From: Eumeta japonica
Lineage: Eukaryota > Arthropoda > Insecta > Lepidoptera > Psychidae
Assembly (NCBI GenBank): GCA_005406025.1
Contig: BGZK01000910.1
Location: 62,001 to 126,000 of the forward strand
Direction: 5' to 3'
DNA length: 64,000 bases
Position numbers and translations under genes: made by a program. Positions 23,801-35,214 of this stretch are shown one piece after another. The notes under the pieces were generated by a model that ran no database searches, was not told where the DNA came from, and saw only the letters and a program-made list of their open reading frames with translations. Position 1 is the stretch's first letter. Every line of letters starts with the position of its first letter.

Positions 23801-26800
23801 TATATTGACAAAATTTATAGTAGGTATAATTGTCTTGTATAAGCCCCTACTTAATTTAGTAGTTAAATAATAAAAATAAATATTTTAAGGGGGGCACTTG
23901 ATACATGTAACAGAAGCTGAAAAAACGTTTTTTCAGCAAACATCAACATATGGCACATATTTTGACAATTCTTTTAAAAAAAATTGAAAGTTTCTGAGTA
24001 ACTTTTTGATTAAGTGATTATTTTCGAAAATAATTTCTTCAAAAGTAGCATAAATTGTGTCTTCCTCTTTATTTTTTAAATGGTAAGTCTAAAAAAAATT
24101 AAAATTTACAAAGATTACGCCTAATAAATACTTTCAGTGAGAATTATTTTTAACATAATTGGATATACTGTTTTTGATTAATTGTCAAAAAACTGTGATT
24201 CTAAGCAAAAGGACGTAAGTGCCATACGCCCTTTTGCTGGTGCTTTTCAATTTACACTATTTTAATAGTAATTGTCAATATATCTATTTATTATTCTAGT
24301 CATAGGCGGCTAGTGATTATAATTATTCTGTGAGGGAAACAAAAAAAGTGTAACAAGTTTTTCATTTGTAGTGCATTTCTTTGTAATAATGGCTTTGGAA
24401 CCCTACATTGAGCATTGCCCGACATGTTCTTGGCCAGTTTGTTTTTTATTTGAATCATTTGATATTTTATTTTATTAGCAGCATCTCCTCTGGACAAAAA
24501 TATGGTAGTTTAATTTTTGATAGTCTAGCATAGCTTAAACCTTTGTCAAATAGTGAAATACATGGAGATAAATGTTGAGTTTATGGATTTCAATTCAGTT
24601 TGTTGAGAACAGAAAAATTGGAAAAGAATTTATACTTCAGTAACGTGTTGGGTGGCGGGTGCTGAGGAGGTGTTCCTGCGCCGGCGCACGCCACCACGGC
24701 GTCCCACGGCCCCACCCGCGCGCCCCAACGCTCTAGCACGCTCCAGGACCATGATACACGGTGGTCGTTCATTTTTTCACCCTCTGCTTCCAGAAAATCT
24801 ATGGCACCTACAAAAATGAAATTTTGAAGTATTTGTGTTTACATGTGACATGCAGCTTAATTCTCTAAAACAAAGACATTTCATTAGTTTCATGTGTCTA
24901 CTTGTAATAAAATGTGTTAGTACAATACAAACTAGCACATAACATATAACTACATGGTGGCAGACCGTAATGTACTGTTTATTCCATGGAATTGAAGATA
25001 AATTGAGAGATTGAAGTAATCATTACATAATTTGAATGTACTCGTGATATTATAAATGTTTAAGATATACAAGAGTTAAATATCAATTAGAGATTATCAC
25101 AACTAGTATCAATAAAACACTATAGCATAAAAAAAACTGTGCTGATTGATTTAGAACAATATTACCATTTATAATTTAAGTATAATGGCAGAAAAATAAC
25201 GAAACCACTGAGTGACTTATTCATTTAATTCAAAAAATCTTGAGAGTTTGTAAAATTAATTCAGTTTTCCATACACGACAGACAGACAGTTTAGAATAGT
25301 AATATTTTTATTTGTTGTATATGTCGTAATAGAGGTTGGTGCATGGAGGGTCTCATATGTCTATTTGGCTGGAAGAAACAAAAACAAAACCAGTGAAGAT
25401 GATAACTGATTCAGTTAACCAGAAACACTACAAACAATCAATATTTTGTTGATGAAAATGATGAATGTGCTTAAGTGATAACTTACTAGACACCATATTT
25501 CACTGTGTAGGAGACACGAGTTTGAGATTATTCCAGTCTACACAATGAAGTGTTTTTCTAACAACTAATTGAAATACAAATTGTCATTGTTTCAATCTGA
25601 TAAAAAGTATGGTGATAAAGAGTCTATGCTGAAAAAGAGTGACCAGAATCAACGAGATACATTTCCAACACGAATTGAACTAGCATTTCCATAATGACCT
25701 AATCTAATCTACCTAATCAAACAATAGTAAAACCTAATCCTTTAGTTAGAGGATCCACACCTTACAATAGTAAATTATGGGAGTTATACAAATATAATAT
25801 ACTTGTAAATCAAACCTGCCTACTCAGTTTACATCCTCCCGAATCTTAAAGCCACCTTAACCCAGATAAGCCTGAAACTAAAATTTTCTGAAAATTTTGA
25901 AAAAAGTTACATTATTTAGTTTATTAGATCTTATGCAACATAAAAAAAATTATAAAAAAAAAATTAAGTGTAAGGCTTTCAGGAAACAGCCGTCCTATAT
26001 GTAGGACAGTAGGATAATAAGAGGAAATAAAAGACCATTTATGACAAAACAGAATGTAATCAAAAAGTGTAGTTTATTAGATAACTATTGATTATATTAC
26101 CCATTGTTATATGTAATTTACTAGATTAACAATATTTATGAATGATATGTTTCAAAACACTTGACACACACTCCAACATCACATTTCTTGCAACGTGTCA
26201 AACATTTTTTGTGACATTGACGACAGTGTGTTTGCTTCGATTGAGGAATAACCAGATGATTCATTTGGTCTTTACGACTATCAGCATGTTCATGATGGGA
26301 GGGTCGGCTAGGCCCTCTTTGGCATTTTCTGTTTGATTCAATCAAAGCAATTGCTACCCTTCTGCGAAAGCCAAGATGATCCAGTTTTCCATGATTTATT
26401 TTATATAACTGCCATGCATTATGTTCGGCAAGATCGATCATGTGTGTGAGCAACGGCATGTACCATTTCTTACCTCGTATACCAATTCGGTAATGTGAAA
26501 TATTTTCATCAGACCGATCCACTCCTCCCATATATTTGTTATAGATGGACACCATATGTGGTTCTTCTATGACAATGTTTCTCTTTTCACTTTGTGAGAA
26601 GCGTTTGGCAGATTGTTTAGGATTTATTCCTACAGCATTAGAAGCAATACTGAATATATTATTGTCATGCCATTTAGCAATAATGAACGTGTTGTCATGT
26701 GTCGTTCTGTAATCGACAGCACCACGTTCCTTTTTTCAGTAACTTCGATGTAATCAGAGGACAACTAGATGTCCTGTTTTCTCGAACTGTCCCAGTGCAA

Positions 26801-29800
26801 CGAAGGCCTTTCTTTGTTATCTCTTCCAGCAAGGGCGTCCCAGTAAAAATTATCAAAACTACGTGGTAAGGAAGGTCGAAGCCACGTGAAATCAGCACAT
26901 CGCAAAAGTGAGAACAACGCTTGCACCCAGCCCCAATTCTTTATATATTGGATTGCACATAGTTGTAGCACCTTGGTATGGTTCCATCCATAAAACATAC
27001 CCTAACCGTGTAGCACCAACCCAAGCTTTGAACCCGTACCTAATAGGTTTACCTTTTATGTGCTGTTTGCAGCCATGTCTACCATAGTAGGGGATCATGG
27101 CCTCATCTACACTGTAATGCTCTTCAAGGAGAAAACTCTAAGAACTTTTTATTTAGAAGTGTAACTAGGGGCGTACTTTTGTGTATTTGTCTTGCAAATC
27201 CAGATTATCATTGACATGAAGGTGGCGAAAAATAAAGTCAAATCTATCCCTAGTCATAGCCGAGCTGATCAATTCATTCTTTGTATCAGAGGAGTTTTCC
27301 CAATACATTCTTCTACGGGGGAGCCATGAATAACCACTAACCAACAATATGCCGATGAAACATTTCATATCTTCAGTGGTTATGTCTCCAGGCAAATTCT
27401 TTTTGACAGCATATTTATTGCTCTCTGACACCAACAACGAAATAACATCTTCATCTAAGAAGTTTTCAAACCACTCAATTGGGCGCTTATCTTGGCAAGC
27501 GCCTTGAACATCTGGCCAATTCACGGGATTTTTTGCCAAGTCCCGTTTTCTCCATGCGTAGGTACGCCTACGTTTAGTTCGACCTGTAGAATCAGAAGGT
27601 TCTTCTTCTGTATCACTCACCATAATCTGCCCTTGAATCATTACTTCAGCCGGTTGAAGCAGAATGTTTCGTGGCAAATTATTCAAAGTTACATTATCTT
27701 CTTCACCGAATCTTCGTCAGTGAGACAGTCAGGATCAACAGGAGGAGGTAGAATACATATCAGTCGTTCTCTATAATCTTCTTCATTATCAGAAACATTT
27801 TCTAAAGCATCTAAAATTTCATGCGCAGCTAACGGTCTGTAAAGAAAAAGTTGTATTATTGTACTAAAATCATGTATATTATCCTACTGTCCTATATATA
27901 TATACGCTAGTATTTGTAACAAGTTATACGTAATTTATTTATATTATTTTGCTAGAATATTTATTTAGTACAAAAGTTAAGGTTATCAACTAGATATTAA
28001 CACAGAAAAAACAACTCACGAGTAAAATATAACTTTTATACATACCTGTCATTTGCCATGTCTGCAACGCACTTTTATTACACTTATAAGGTAAAATATA
28101 AGGTAAAAACTGTTAAAATAACTGTCTTTTATTTTTTCTAATAAAGCTGACACGTTTCTTACTGCAAATCATAAGACTAAATAATCTTAGATAAAGAGGG
28201 TATTCTGATATTTTTTTATTTCTACTGTCCTAAATATAGGACAGTAGGCTTATCTAGGAAGTTTGTTCGGTATGTAAAATCTGATGCGAACATTGCGTTG
28301 CTCAGCAGCTGCACCAGATAACAGCCTTCGCCGCTCGCCGCCCCTGCGATGGCCACTCTGGTTCAAAAAATAAAAAGATAATTAATAAACTTAAAAATAA
28401 ATAAAAAATTATAATACTTATTTTTAGTGACTATAGATTCAGAATTGATTTTATGGGACAGCAAGTATATTAATAAAATATTACAGTGACAAATTTACAT
28501 TTTCATATGTCTATTTATTAACAAGAAATCCAGAATTAATAATAATATACAATAAATTATATAAAAAGTGAAACATCCTATAGACTTATGACTTCATTAC
28601 TACCATGTTAATGATGGAATGATACCCAGAGGAGCCAAGTTTGTGATATGAATCAGGTCAGTACGGGGATTATAGCACAATCTGCTCCTTTTTCACAAGT
28701 ATTCATTCAGCACTGGAACATAATACAGCTTTAACAAGCAAATGAATTTTATTTGTGTCACAGCTCGATTAAAATGAAACAAAATGTAGATATAGATGGA
28801 GGCGCAAGGAATATTTAAAGGTTAAATAAATTGAAATTAAGCATACCATAGCATACCTATTTCAAGTAATTCGGTAGGGGTGTAATTCCATCTTTTTTAT
28901 TTGTTTTAAAAAATAAATATTTGTTGAATAGAAAATTGATATCAATGTGTTTAAAATTGAAGAGAAAAACATATTTCTACCTACCGTTTACCTTTGGAGT
29001 TGTGTGCGGTGAGTTTCAACGAGTTCAACGCAGCGAGCGCCACTCCGCCCGCCCACGGCAGCGTCGCTGCGGCATCCGCTGCCAAACTGCGTGGGCGGCG
29101 GCTTACTCGCGTACTGTATAAAGGATTGTATACTGTATAAATGAATTATACATTCACATGTATATTGGTCTGCTAATAAGGCATTTTAGTACTTGTTTGA
29201 GAAACCTAAAAATACTTAAATAAAGTAGCACTTATTACCATAAGTAACAGAAAAATGTAGTTTTGAATTTGGAAAAATACAAAATCATTTTTATAATTCA
29301 TTTAAAAGATAAATATTTTTCGTTTGTTCTACAAATCCCCGAAAGAGTAGTCGCGATAATGGATTCTTATGTGACATTTCCATGTAGTACAGGTTAATTG
29401 AATCTTTCATTGTAATTGACTTTTTATCGCTTTTTCAAATAGTTAATAATGTTAGACTTTTATCTTATATATTTTATTAATATCATGCTATGGAAGACAG
29501 TTTTATAAATGTAAACAGCACAAATCTACCAAGAATAAGTCTTTGACAAATTGAACAAACTGCATACTAATAGGTACTTTAATATATTGATTCAATATGT
29601 ACTATGTCGATGTGATTTTCACAAAAGTCCAGATAACTACAAAAATTTTTAATGGTATACAAGTTTCTTTTGTAAGTTGGGTGTAAAATTTTAATATGCT
29701 GACAGATTTTGAAAAGAAATCGAAAGATTGCAATTAAGTGTAAAAGAGATCCCAGACAACCATTAATTTCTATAGTCAGCTAATACTTCAATTCTTTTAG

Positions 29801-32800
29801 TACCAGAACAGCATTATTGTTTCATGACAAAGATCTTAACCACTATCGGTCAAGAAAAAGAATCAACCTTCTAATGGCGAGGAGTTCTGATGCAGCGCCG
29901 CCGTGCCACTCACTGACGCAGCCCCACACCTCATCTCCCAACTCCAGGTCCGTTACTCCATAGCCCACATCTAACACCACACCTATGTATAGAGAAAGCT
30001 ATTAAACAAAAAAGAGAATTTTCTTTGGCTGTATAAATTTGACATCAATGAATTATTTTTTAATTTGATATTTGATGGTGAAAAACATTAAGTTACTGCT
30101 TTGGAATTCAATGTTAGATGAAGCTTAACGACATATCTACATACTTGTGTCTAGTCTTGGTAAATTGGCGACAAGCAGTATTATCTGGTGTAATATCTCT
30201 TTAATATTATAAACAGAAACAGCTTTCAGATAGATTTCTTTAACATATAAAATCAATAACTATACAATGACAATTATATACTATTACTAACACTTCAGAA
30301 TTAAGACACATTTATTAATAGAGTGAATTAAAATATGGAGATTCCAGTTACCACTATGTGTCACCTGAAAAACCTCGGCCTACGGTGACGTTGCTTTTGC
30401 CGAGCAGGGCCCGCAGGAGGGCGCCTCGGCCGCGCAGCGCCGCCCGGTCGGCTCCACACACGCTGAACGCTTGCACTCTTATTAAAACCTCACCGGAACA
30501 CAAAGCTGGCGACAATACATTTTCGTGAGAAAAATTTTATGATCTTATTTATTTGTCAATCACCATTTTTTAGATTTAATAAAACTTGAATTAAAAAGAT
30601 GCAATATATAACAAGATGTACTAACCAATTCTTGGTAAAATTCTAACATAAGCATGAAAAAATAAAAATAAACAGGAGGAATATTATCTGTGGTTCACTT
30701 TTCTATTTTGTAGTAAAAATACATTTACAAAAGTATTATTGATTTAATTAATAGATGTGATAGTTGAATTTATATTTAAAAGAATATTTCAACATGATAT
30801 TTATTTTTTCATGGTATTACTTTGAACAAAATCTGAAAGATAAATGCAAAATTAATGTTGTGAAAATGAAATTCCTCATTTCTGTGTTCTGAAAGTGAAA
30901 TTTCATTTTCTCTGAAAGTGAAAATTGAAAACCTTAAACAAAATGAATATAAATGAACTTTACTAATTATTATTAATTAGGTATACTCATGCGATATCTT
31001 AAACGTGAAACATTTTTAAAGTGTGATAATGTGGGTAGATCATTTTTTTATAAAACTAAGTTGTCATCATTCTACATTAAAAAAATGACATACAGACACT
31101 TCTTACAGGAAATTGCCTTTCTCTCAAGACTTATGCTTAATTTTCAAGTTTGTGGATTGACTTGTAGTGAGCACTTCATTTCAAGCCATAATCTACAAAT
31201 AAGTTGACTTTATAGTACCAAGTGGATAATAAAATATAACAGGATTTCAAATTCACTGTTAAACTTAAATTTCCTATTGGCTTAGTACAGATTCTAACTA
31301 CAATGTAGACTTTAAGTAATGACTTTAAACAAATAATTACTTTGATTTGTTAGTTTGTAGTTACTTCAAATTATGAGTGATTTAAGAGCAGACAGTATAT
31401 AAATATGTATTTTGTGATACGTACCAGGTGCCACTGCATCCTCGAGTAGTATGACACTGCCATCAGGCAATGAATGTAAAGCGCGGCAGTGTGGACCCGC
31501 CGGAGGCCGTCGTGCAGCTCGAAGTCCGAGTAGTAGCCCCGCCAGACCTCCGAGGGCGACTCCTGTGCTGAATATTATAACGCTGCGACGCCATACTACA
31601 AATAAATGTTTTAATTTTAGAATTTGGTTTATTAAAAAAATTAAGACTTCATCAGGTGCCGATGTTTTGAGGAGTTAAGAAAATTTTCTGACTATTTTCA
31701 CAGGGATATGTGCGATTTTATGTGCGTGCGTGCGTGTGTTCATATCCATGTGCATTGTATGCGAGTTTATGTAAACCTAAAATGTCTATTGAATAAATGA
31801 ATTGATTGGATCGGCATGCATAATTTGCATTAGGCAGCAGAAGCTTTGACTGAATTTAATTTCTTAATAATTAGATATTCAGACTTATCAAACCATTTGA
31901 GAAATTTCATAAATATTCCAAAATACAGTGGAATCTCAATAACTCGAACCTCATTAAGTCGAAATCCTCAGTAAGTCAAAAAAAGTGCCATTCCCTTCCG
32001 ATGAGCCCCTAAATACGCAGTATCTCGAATTATTTAGACTTTGTAACTCGAACAAAATGTTATTTCACTATGAAGTATTGATAATACATATTTATACTCT
32101 ATAACTCGAATTTCAAAAAGGAGACTCCGTAAGTCATAGTTGGTAAAATATAATGACGTCTTACTTGGAATTCCCTGAAAGAATAGCAATAGATTCCAAA
32201 ATGAATGTTTGGGTTCGGCTTCTAATCTATTGTTTTTGTCTTGTACACCTGCAATGAATGAATACACTCATGAAACTTTCTAAGTACCACAGCTGTGAAC
32301 GTTATGTTTGTTCCTTGTCGACACAGTCATATGTGTCTCGAAGTTCTCATTAAGTCGAAAACTCGTTAACTCTAATTTTTTTGCATTTCCCTTGACATTC
32401 GAGTTATTGAGATTTCACTATACGTTTTTTTCATATAATTTGGAAAATTTTATACAATTTTTTACAGATATGTTTTAAAAAATATAATCTAAATTTTGAC
32501 AGGAAATTGTGGTGAATGATGCAAGTATCAATGAAATTGATTAACTTATAATTCAAATTTTTTTTTTAAATGTTAAATATTTGTAAATCGAAAATCTAAA
32601 AAATAAACACTTATATTTATTTTTTTATAATAAAATGGTATTAAATTTTCAATGTTCAAATTTGATTCTATTCAAATATACACATAATTCAATTCATTTC
32701 TTTAATACAGAGTTCCACAATGTCTAAAGCTCAAATAGAAGCTCAAAACTTTTCTTGTCAATATTCATTTGTATAAATTATTAGTTGAAAGTGTCACTTT

Positions 32801-34635
32801 ATACTAAACAGCTACAACACATACTTTAAATTTAAAGAAAAATACCTACGACTGCTAATTATTAGCATCTTTGAAATGTAAGTAGTTAGATTGATGAGCT
32901 TATTTTTGTGACTAGTGCTGATTCAGAAATGCTAAAATCATACATGTTTTTACATTACATTATTAATTATATGATACGGAATAAATAACCTCTATCCTTA
33001 AATAATGCAACTAATTCTTCATATAGTAATATCGGAGAAAGAGGAGGAGCTCCTTCTTTAATACGCTTCACAGTATCTCGTGTCCAAGCACCGACTCGCT
33101 CTCTACCTTCGATTATAAATTCATTTTGCCATATATCTTGTAAGATCTCCTGAATCTGTAAATATTGAATTATTAAGCATGAACTTCACATAATTGATAA
33201 TAATTTCACAATGCTTCAAATAAAACAATCAACTACATATAATGTTATATTTTATTATTTCTCTAACTTTTGGAAAACTTCCACATAAGACACTCAAACA
33301 AATGCAAAATTGTAAATCATCTTTACAAATAAACAAACTTTTAAGGATAATTTAAAAACCTAAAGAGAATCTGCTAAAAGTTACCACAAAAAATTTATAC
33401 TATTACTTAAATAAATTCCATATTTTGCTAGAAATTTCAAAAGTACAGAAGAACTTCTATAAAAATATCATTTAAATAAAGATTTTGTGGACTATTTCAG
33501 TGGATTTTTTAGTATTATCGGGTTCAAAACTTGAGATTTAAATATGTATAAAATGTCTAGAATATAAGAAATATTTAAATGTTAGAAGTTACAACATAAT
33601 ATGATGAAATGAAATTCCAAGGAAAAATAAGGAATTATACCTTTTTGATAGCCTCTGCTGTTTGATGATAAATATTTTCGACTTTTGTTCTGCCATTACC
33701 AGCGACAGTTTTTGCTGCAACCTGAAAATTATTCCATATCACGATATGGCCCATGAAGTACTGGACTGGTTGCTACCTATTTAACTAATATCAATGATAT
33801 TTAGTACAAGAATTGCAAGAGTCCCAAAGGGGGGTTAATTTTTTTTTAAATGAAGTTATTCTTCTTAGAGATCAAAAGCAGAATTAGAAATGTAAAAGGG
33901 ATTACTATTAGTTACTATTAGAAACAAGAGTACATTATGTCCAAGTAAAAAGTAACTAACTTTTAATAAAGGTGTAACTTTTTATGTACTAAATCAAATG
34001 ATACAATGTGAAATGTTATTTAACTTGTAGTTAGATAAATTTTCACACATCACATATAGAGTTTTAAATTTTTTTTGTTTTAAGTTTATATTTAAGAAAG
34101 CATACATTTTACTAACAATGCCTCTAACTAATGTTTTAATACCAAAAAAATTTACTATTTTTGTACAATGTAAATTCAAAGAACAATTGACTAAAAGATA
34201 AAGACAGTTAAACTACTTTAAATATCATTAAAATGCTATTAAAAGTACAATGCAGACATTTTTGTACATACATAGAGTGTCTTTAATTTTCCAACAGTTC
34301 TCCTGAGTTTATAACGCTTGAATGAAAATATTAATAAATGATTAAATAAAGTTTAATTTATGACTGGATTAAAATAGTTGTTTAATCAGAGTTATGTAAG
34401 TTCAAGGCTAGATTTCAATAGAGCAAGACGTGAAAAATAAAAAGGAAATAAAATGTTTTATCATGAAAAATACAATTGGAATTCTAACGGAGAAAGAAAT
34501 TTAATTTTAGTTAGTATTGACGTTTTATGATGTTTTGTAACTATGAATCAGTGATATGTAAAAGTACTTACATGCAATGCTTCAAATTTTTCCCCAGCTC
34601 GTGCTTTGAGTTCGTCCATTTGAGGTGAGGTTCGT
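20811..34635 (-). CDS. Rtn4ip1: RTN4IP1-like NAD(P)H oxidoreductase, 12 exons
   Basis: Twelve minus-strand exons read as a medium-chain dehydrogenase/reductase of the reticulon-4-interacting protein 1 type. In humans this is a mitochondrial NADPH oxidoreductase linked to coenzyme Q synthesis. Order: N-terminal helices (exons 1-3), one membrane helix (exon 4, SVIIFSTGVALGGLAGLLLG), GEVLIRVQAFSV and VGRGFSG (exon 5), LGDEVWGCVSEW (exon 6), ATLPWAGGVALAALNS (exon 7), the dinucleotide loop AGAASGEG (exon 8), GAIDFLEAE and WDAVVACAGAG (exon 9), ISDRLPTPLA (exon 10), LKTLVDIQQLGPVLDQ (exon 11) and VYLPQDF...TTVIRFP (exon 12). All junctions fit in phase except between exons 8 and 9, where about 20 residues of the cofactor domain are not found and a piggyBac-like element sits. 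The roughly 110-residue N-terminal extension exceeds the human protein. Family call is firm; whether this allele is functional is open. Confidence 0.9.
21719..21838 (-). CDS. Rtn4ip1: RTN4IP1-like exon 11
   Basis: 120 nt, phase 0 on both sides. Encodes YMCRCGRHTDWLEPEH and LHELKTLVDIQQLGPVLDQ, the E-L-x-x-L-V-D-x-G-x-I-x-P-V-I segment of the family. Confidence 0.87.
22447..22507. repeat. 61-bp near-perfect palindrome in intron 10
   Basis: Arms 22447-22474 and 22480-22507 (28 bases each, starting GATACCATCACTACCAG) pair with one mismatch (ACG against ATG); the loop is five bases (TGACC). It ends 82 bp from the exon 10 boundary. Confidence 0.9.
22589..22709 (-). CDS. Rtn4ip1: RTN4IP1-like exon 10
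   Basis: 121 nt, acceptor TTTCTAG, donor GTGAGA. Encodes ATAGRSAALDVRGHALISDR and LPTPLAIVYAATFTLYRLLR, matching the PFLLNxDRLG segment in position. Confidence 0.82.
23255..23335 (-). repeat. tRNA-related SINE fragment
   Basis: On the minus strand TGGTTAGGGACATTA resembles a pol III box A and GGTTCGAACC at about 23270-23280 a box B, about 40 bases apart. No tRNA cloverleaf is supported; most likely a SINE head in intron 9. Confidence 0.5.
24204..24238. repeat. short hairpin, 14-base arms
   Basis: AGCAAAAGGACGTA (24204-24217) pairs with 24225-24238 with one mismatch and a seven-base loop. Could be a small transposon end; nothing else supports a function. Confidence 0.5.
24645..24807 (-). CDS. 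Rtn4ip1: RTN4IP1-like exon 9
   Basis: 163 nt, acceptor TTTGTAG; needs one base (G) from the preceding exon. Encodes GAIDFLEAEGEKM, then WDAVVACAGAGTPPQ, the strand and Gly turn after the nucleotide site. Donor GTTACT at 24644. Confidence 0.83.
25861..28258 (-). mobile_element. piggyBac-like element, inactivated
   Basis: The 13-base terminal inverted repeat CCCAGATAAGCCT at 25861-25873 is matched at 28246-28258 with one mismatch. TTAA, the piggyBac target, adjoins the left end (25857-25860), but the right flank reads AAGT. Sub-terminal palindromes GTCCTA...TAGGAC occur inside both ends (25992-26007; 28227-28242). The interior encodes a broken piggyBac-type transposase on the minus strand. The element is 2,398 bp and lies in the oxidoreductase gene between exons 8 and 9. 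Confidence 0.85.
26136..27686 (-). pseudogene. piggyBac-type transposase, frameshifted
   Basis: The N-terminal part (27686-27165) is one open frame with KRRRTYAWRKRDLAKN, IEWFENFLDEDVISLL and RDRFDFIFRHLHVNDN. Next comes SVDEAMIPYYGRHGCKQ near 27100 with the first catalytic Asp, then RSFDNFYWD in one frame and TGTPLLEEITKKGLRC in another (about 26830-26890) covering the second Asp region with a frame change. The C-terminal frame (26555-26136) has YNKYMGGVDRSDE with the third Asp and ends in a Cys-rich zinc-ribbon-like tail (CRQCHKKC, CKKCDVGVCVKCF). Catalytic residues are still readable, but several frameshifts (about 27140, 26890, 26700) make it non-functional as it stands. Confidence 0.9.
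28297..28357 (-). CDS. Rtn4ip1: RTN4IP1-like exon 8, dinucleotide-binding loop, 3' end uncertain
   Basis: Completes an Arg codon, then VAIAGAASGEGCYLVQLLSN, the nucleotide-binding A-x-x-G-x-G-type loop and following helix. Beyond the AAC at 28297 the sequence stays open for about 13 codons but no longer resembles the family, then runs into the piggyBac-like end at 28258. No normal GT donor fits; AAC followed by GCAATG could be a weak GC donor. Confidence 0.75.
28985..29113 (-). CDS. Rtn4ip1: RTN4IP1-like exon 7
   Basis: 129 nt. Encodes VSRRPRSLAADAAATLPWAG and ALAALNSLKL. The donor is GTAGGT at 28984; an earlier GTAAAC at 28991 would break the phase with exon 8, so the later site was chosen. 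Confidence 0.88.
29868..29982 (-). CDS. Rtn4ip1: RTN4IP1-like exon 6
   Basis: 115 nt, acceptor ACATAG. GVVLDVGYGVTDLELGDEVW is the conserved G-x-G...GDxV block of this dehydrogenase family. Two bases are left over at donor GTTGAT. Confidence 0.9.
30365..30505 (-). CDS. Rtn4ip1: RTN4IP1-like exon 5
   Basis: 141 nt. Encodes the GroES-like substrate-domain strand SGEVLIRVQAFSV and the G-R-x-F-S-G turn that corresponds to GRDVSG in the human protein. One base is left over at the donor GTGACA. Confidence 0.87.
31425..31595 (-). CDS. Rtn4ip1: RTN4IP1-like exon 4, membrane helix
   Basis: 171 nt, acceptor TTTGTAG, donor GTACGT. The right frame (chosen by phase with exons 3 and 5) gives WRRSVIIFSTG, a Gly/Leu-rich hydrophobic stretch, then HSLPDGSVILLEDAVAP, the start of the oxidoreductase fold. 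The other two frames are also largely open but do not match neighbours. Confidence 0.78.
31926..32420. mobile_element. pogo/Tigger-like MITE in intron 3
   Basis: Left end CAGTGGAATCTCAATAACTC at 31926 and the reverse complement of the right end (to 32420) match at 21 of 23 positions; both flanks are TA (31924-31925, 32421-32422), the pogo-type target duplication. ACTCGAA-like words recur inside. It is 495 bp with no transposase, so a non-autonomous copy. Confidence 0.8.
32990..33155 (-). CDS. Rtn4ip1: RTN4IP1-like exon 3
   Basis: 166 nt, acceptor TTTACAG, donor GTTATT, one base left over. Encodes IQEILQDIWQNEFIIEGRER through LLYEELVALFKDR, an amphipathic segment before the membrane helix. 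Confidence 0.82.
33641..33721 (-). CDS. Rtn4ip1: RTN4IP1-like exon 2
   Basis: 81 nt, phase 0 on both sides, acceptor TTTTCAG, donor GTATAA. Encodes VAAKTVAGNGRTKVENI and YHQTAEAIKK, predicted helical. Confidence 0.8.
34572..34635 (-). CDS. Rtn4ip1: RTN4IP1-like exon 1 (start codon at 34619-34617)
   Basis: ATG followed by DELKARAGEKFEALH and donor GTAAGT at 34571. TTTCAG precedes 34635, so a 5' untranslated exon upstream is possible. Coding part is 48 nt, phase 0 out. Confidence 0.75.
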
Positions 34636-34639
34636 CTGA

Positions 34640-34925
34640 AAGAATAGTCAATAATAAACTTTCAGTTGCAGTTAAACCTTAACCTTTGATCACTATTTGT
34701 CCTAAATAGCTAATAGACAAAAAATAGACATAAAACTGCACAGATAATTAAAAGTGTCAATGAGAAAAGTTTAAATAAGTATATGTTGATCTTATCAAGT
34801 TTGAATTTCGTTGCTATAAAGAGGAAATTTATAAATATCCGTAAAAATAACAAAATAATAACATTACCTCAAACAAACATAACCTCAAAAAATATGTCAA
34901 ATTGACATTTCTAATCATCTGATGG
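34640..34925 (-). promoter_or_regulatory. possible 5' region of the RTN4IP1-like gene
   Basis: About 250 bp upstream of exon 1 is ATGTCAAATTGACAT (34892-34906), a near-palindrome, next to CATAACCTCAAAAAA. I infer a promoter region only from position and symmetry; no TATA box or mapped start is visible. Confidence 0.2.
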
Positions 34926-35214
34926 TGTTCCTTTTGCAGAAAAAGGAATTTTTGTGCGAATTAATTTTTTGAACAACGGCACAAATCGACTTTGTCAATG
35001 GAAAAGACAGTAAACGTGAGATGTACATATATAAAAAAGAGCTGCTATATTATTACTTAAAGTGAATAACTTTTTTGTATAAAAATTTATACATGGCCAT
35101 CTTTTCATAAATTATTTAATTTCAAAATTATATACATAGGTATTTTCCTTGGAAAAACAAGTATTTTTTTCTGAACATTGCTCTATTTAGCGCTATTTCG
35201 TGGAATATCATATA

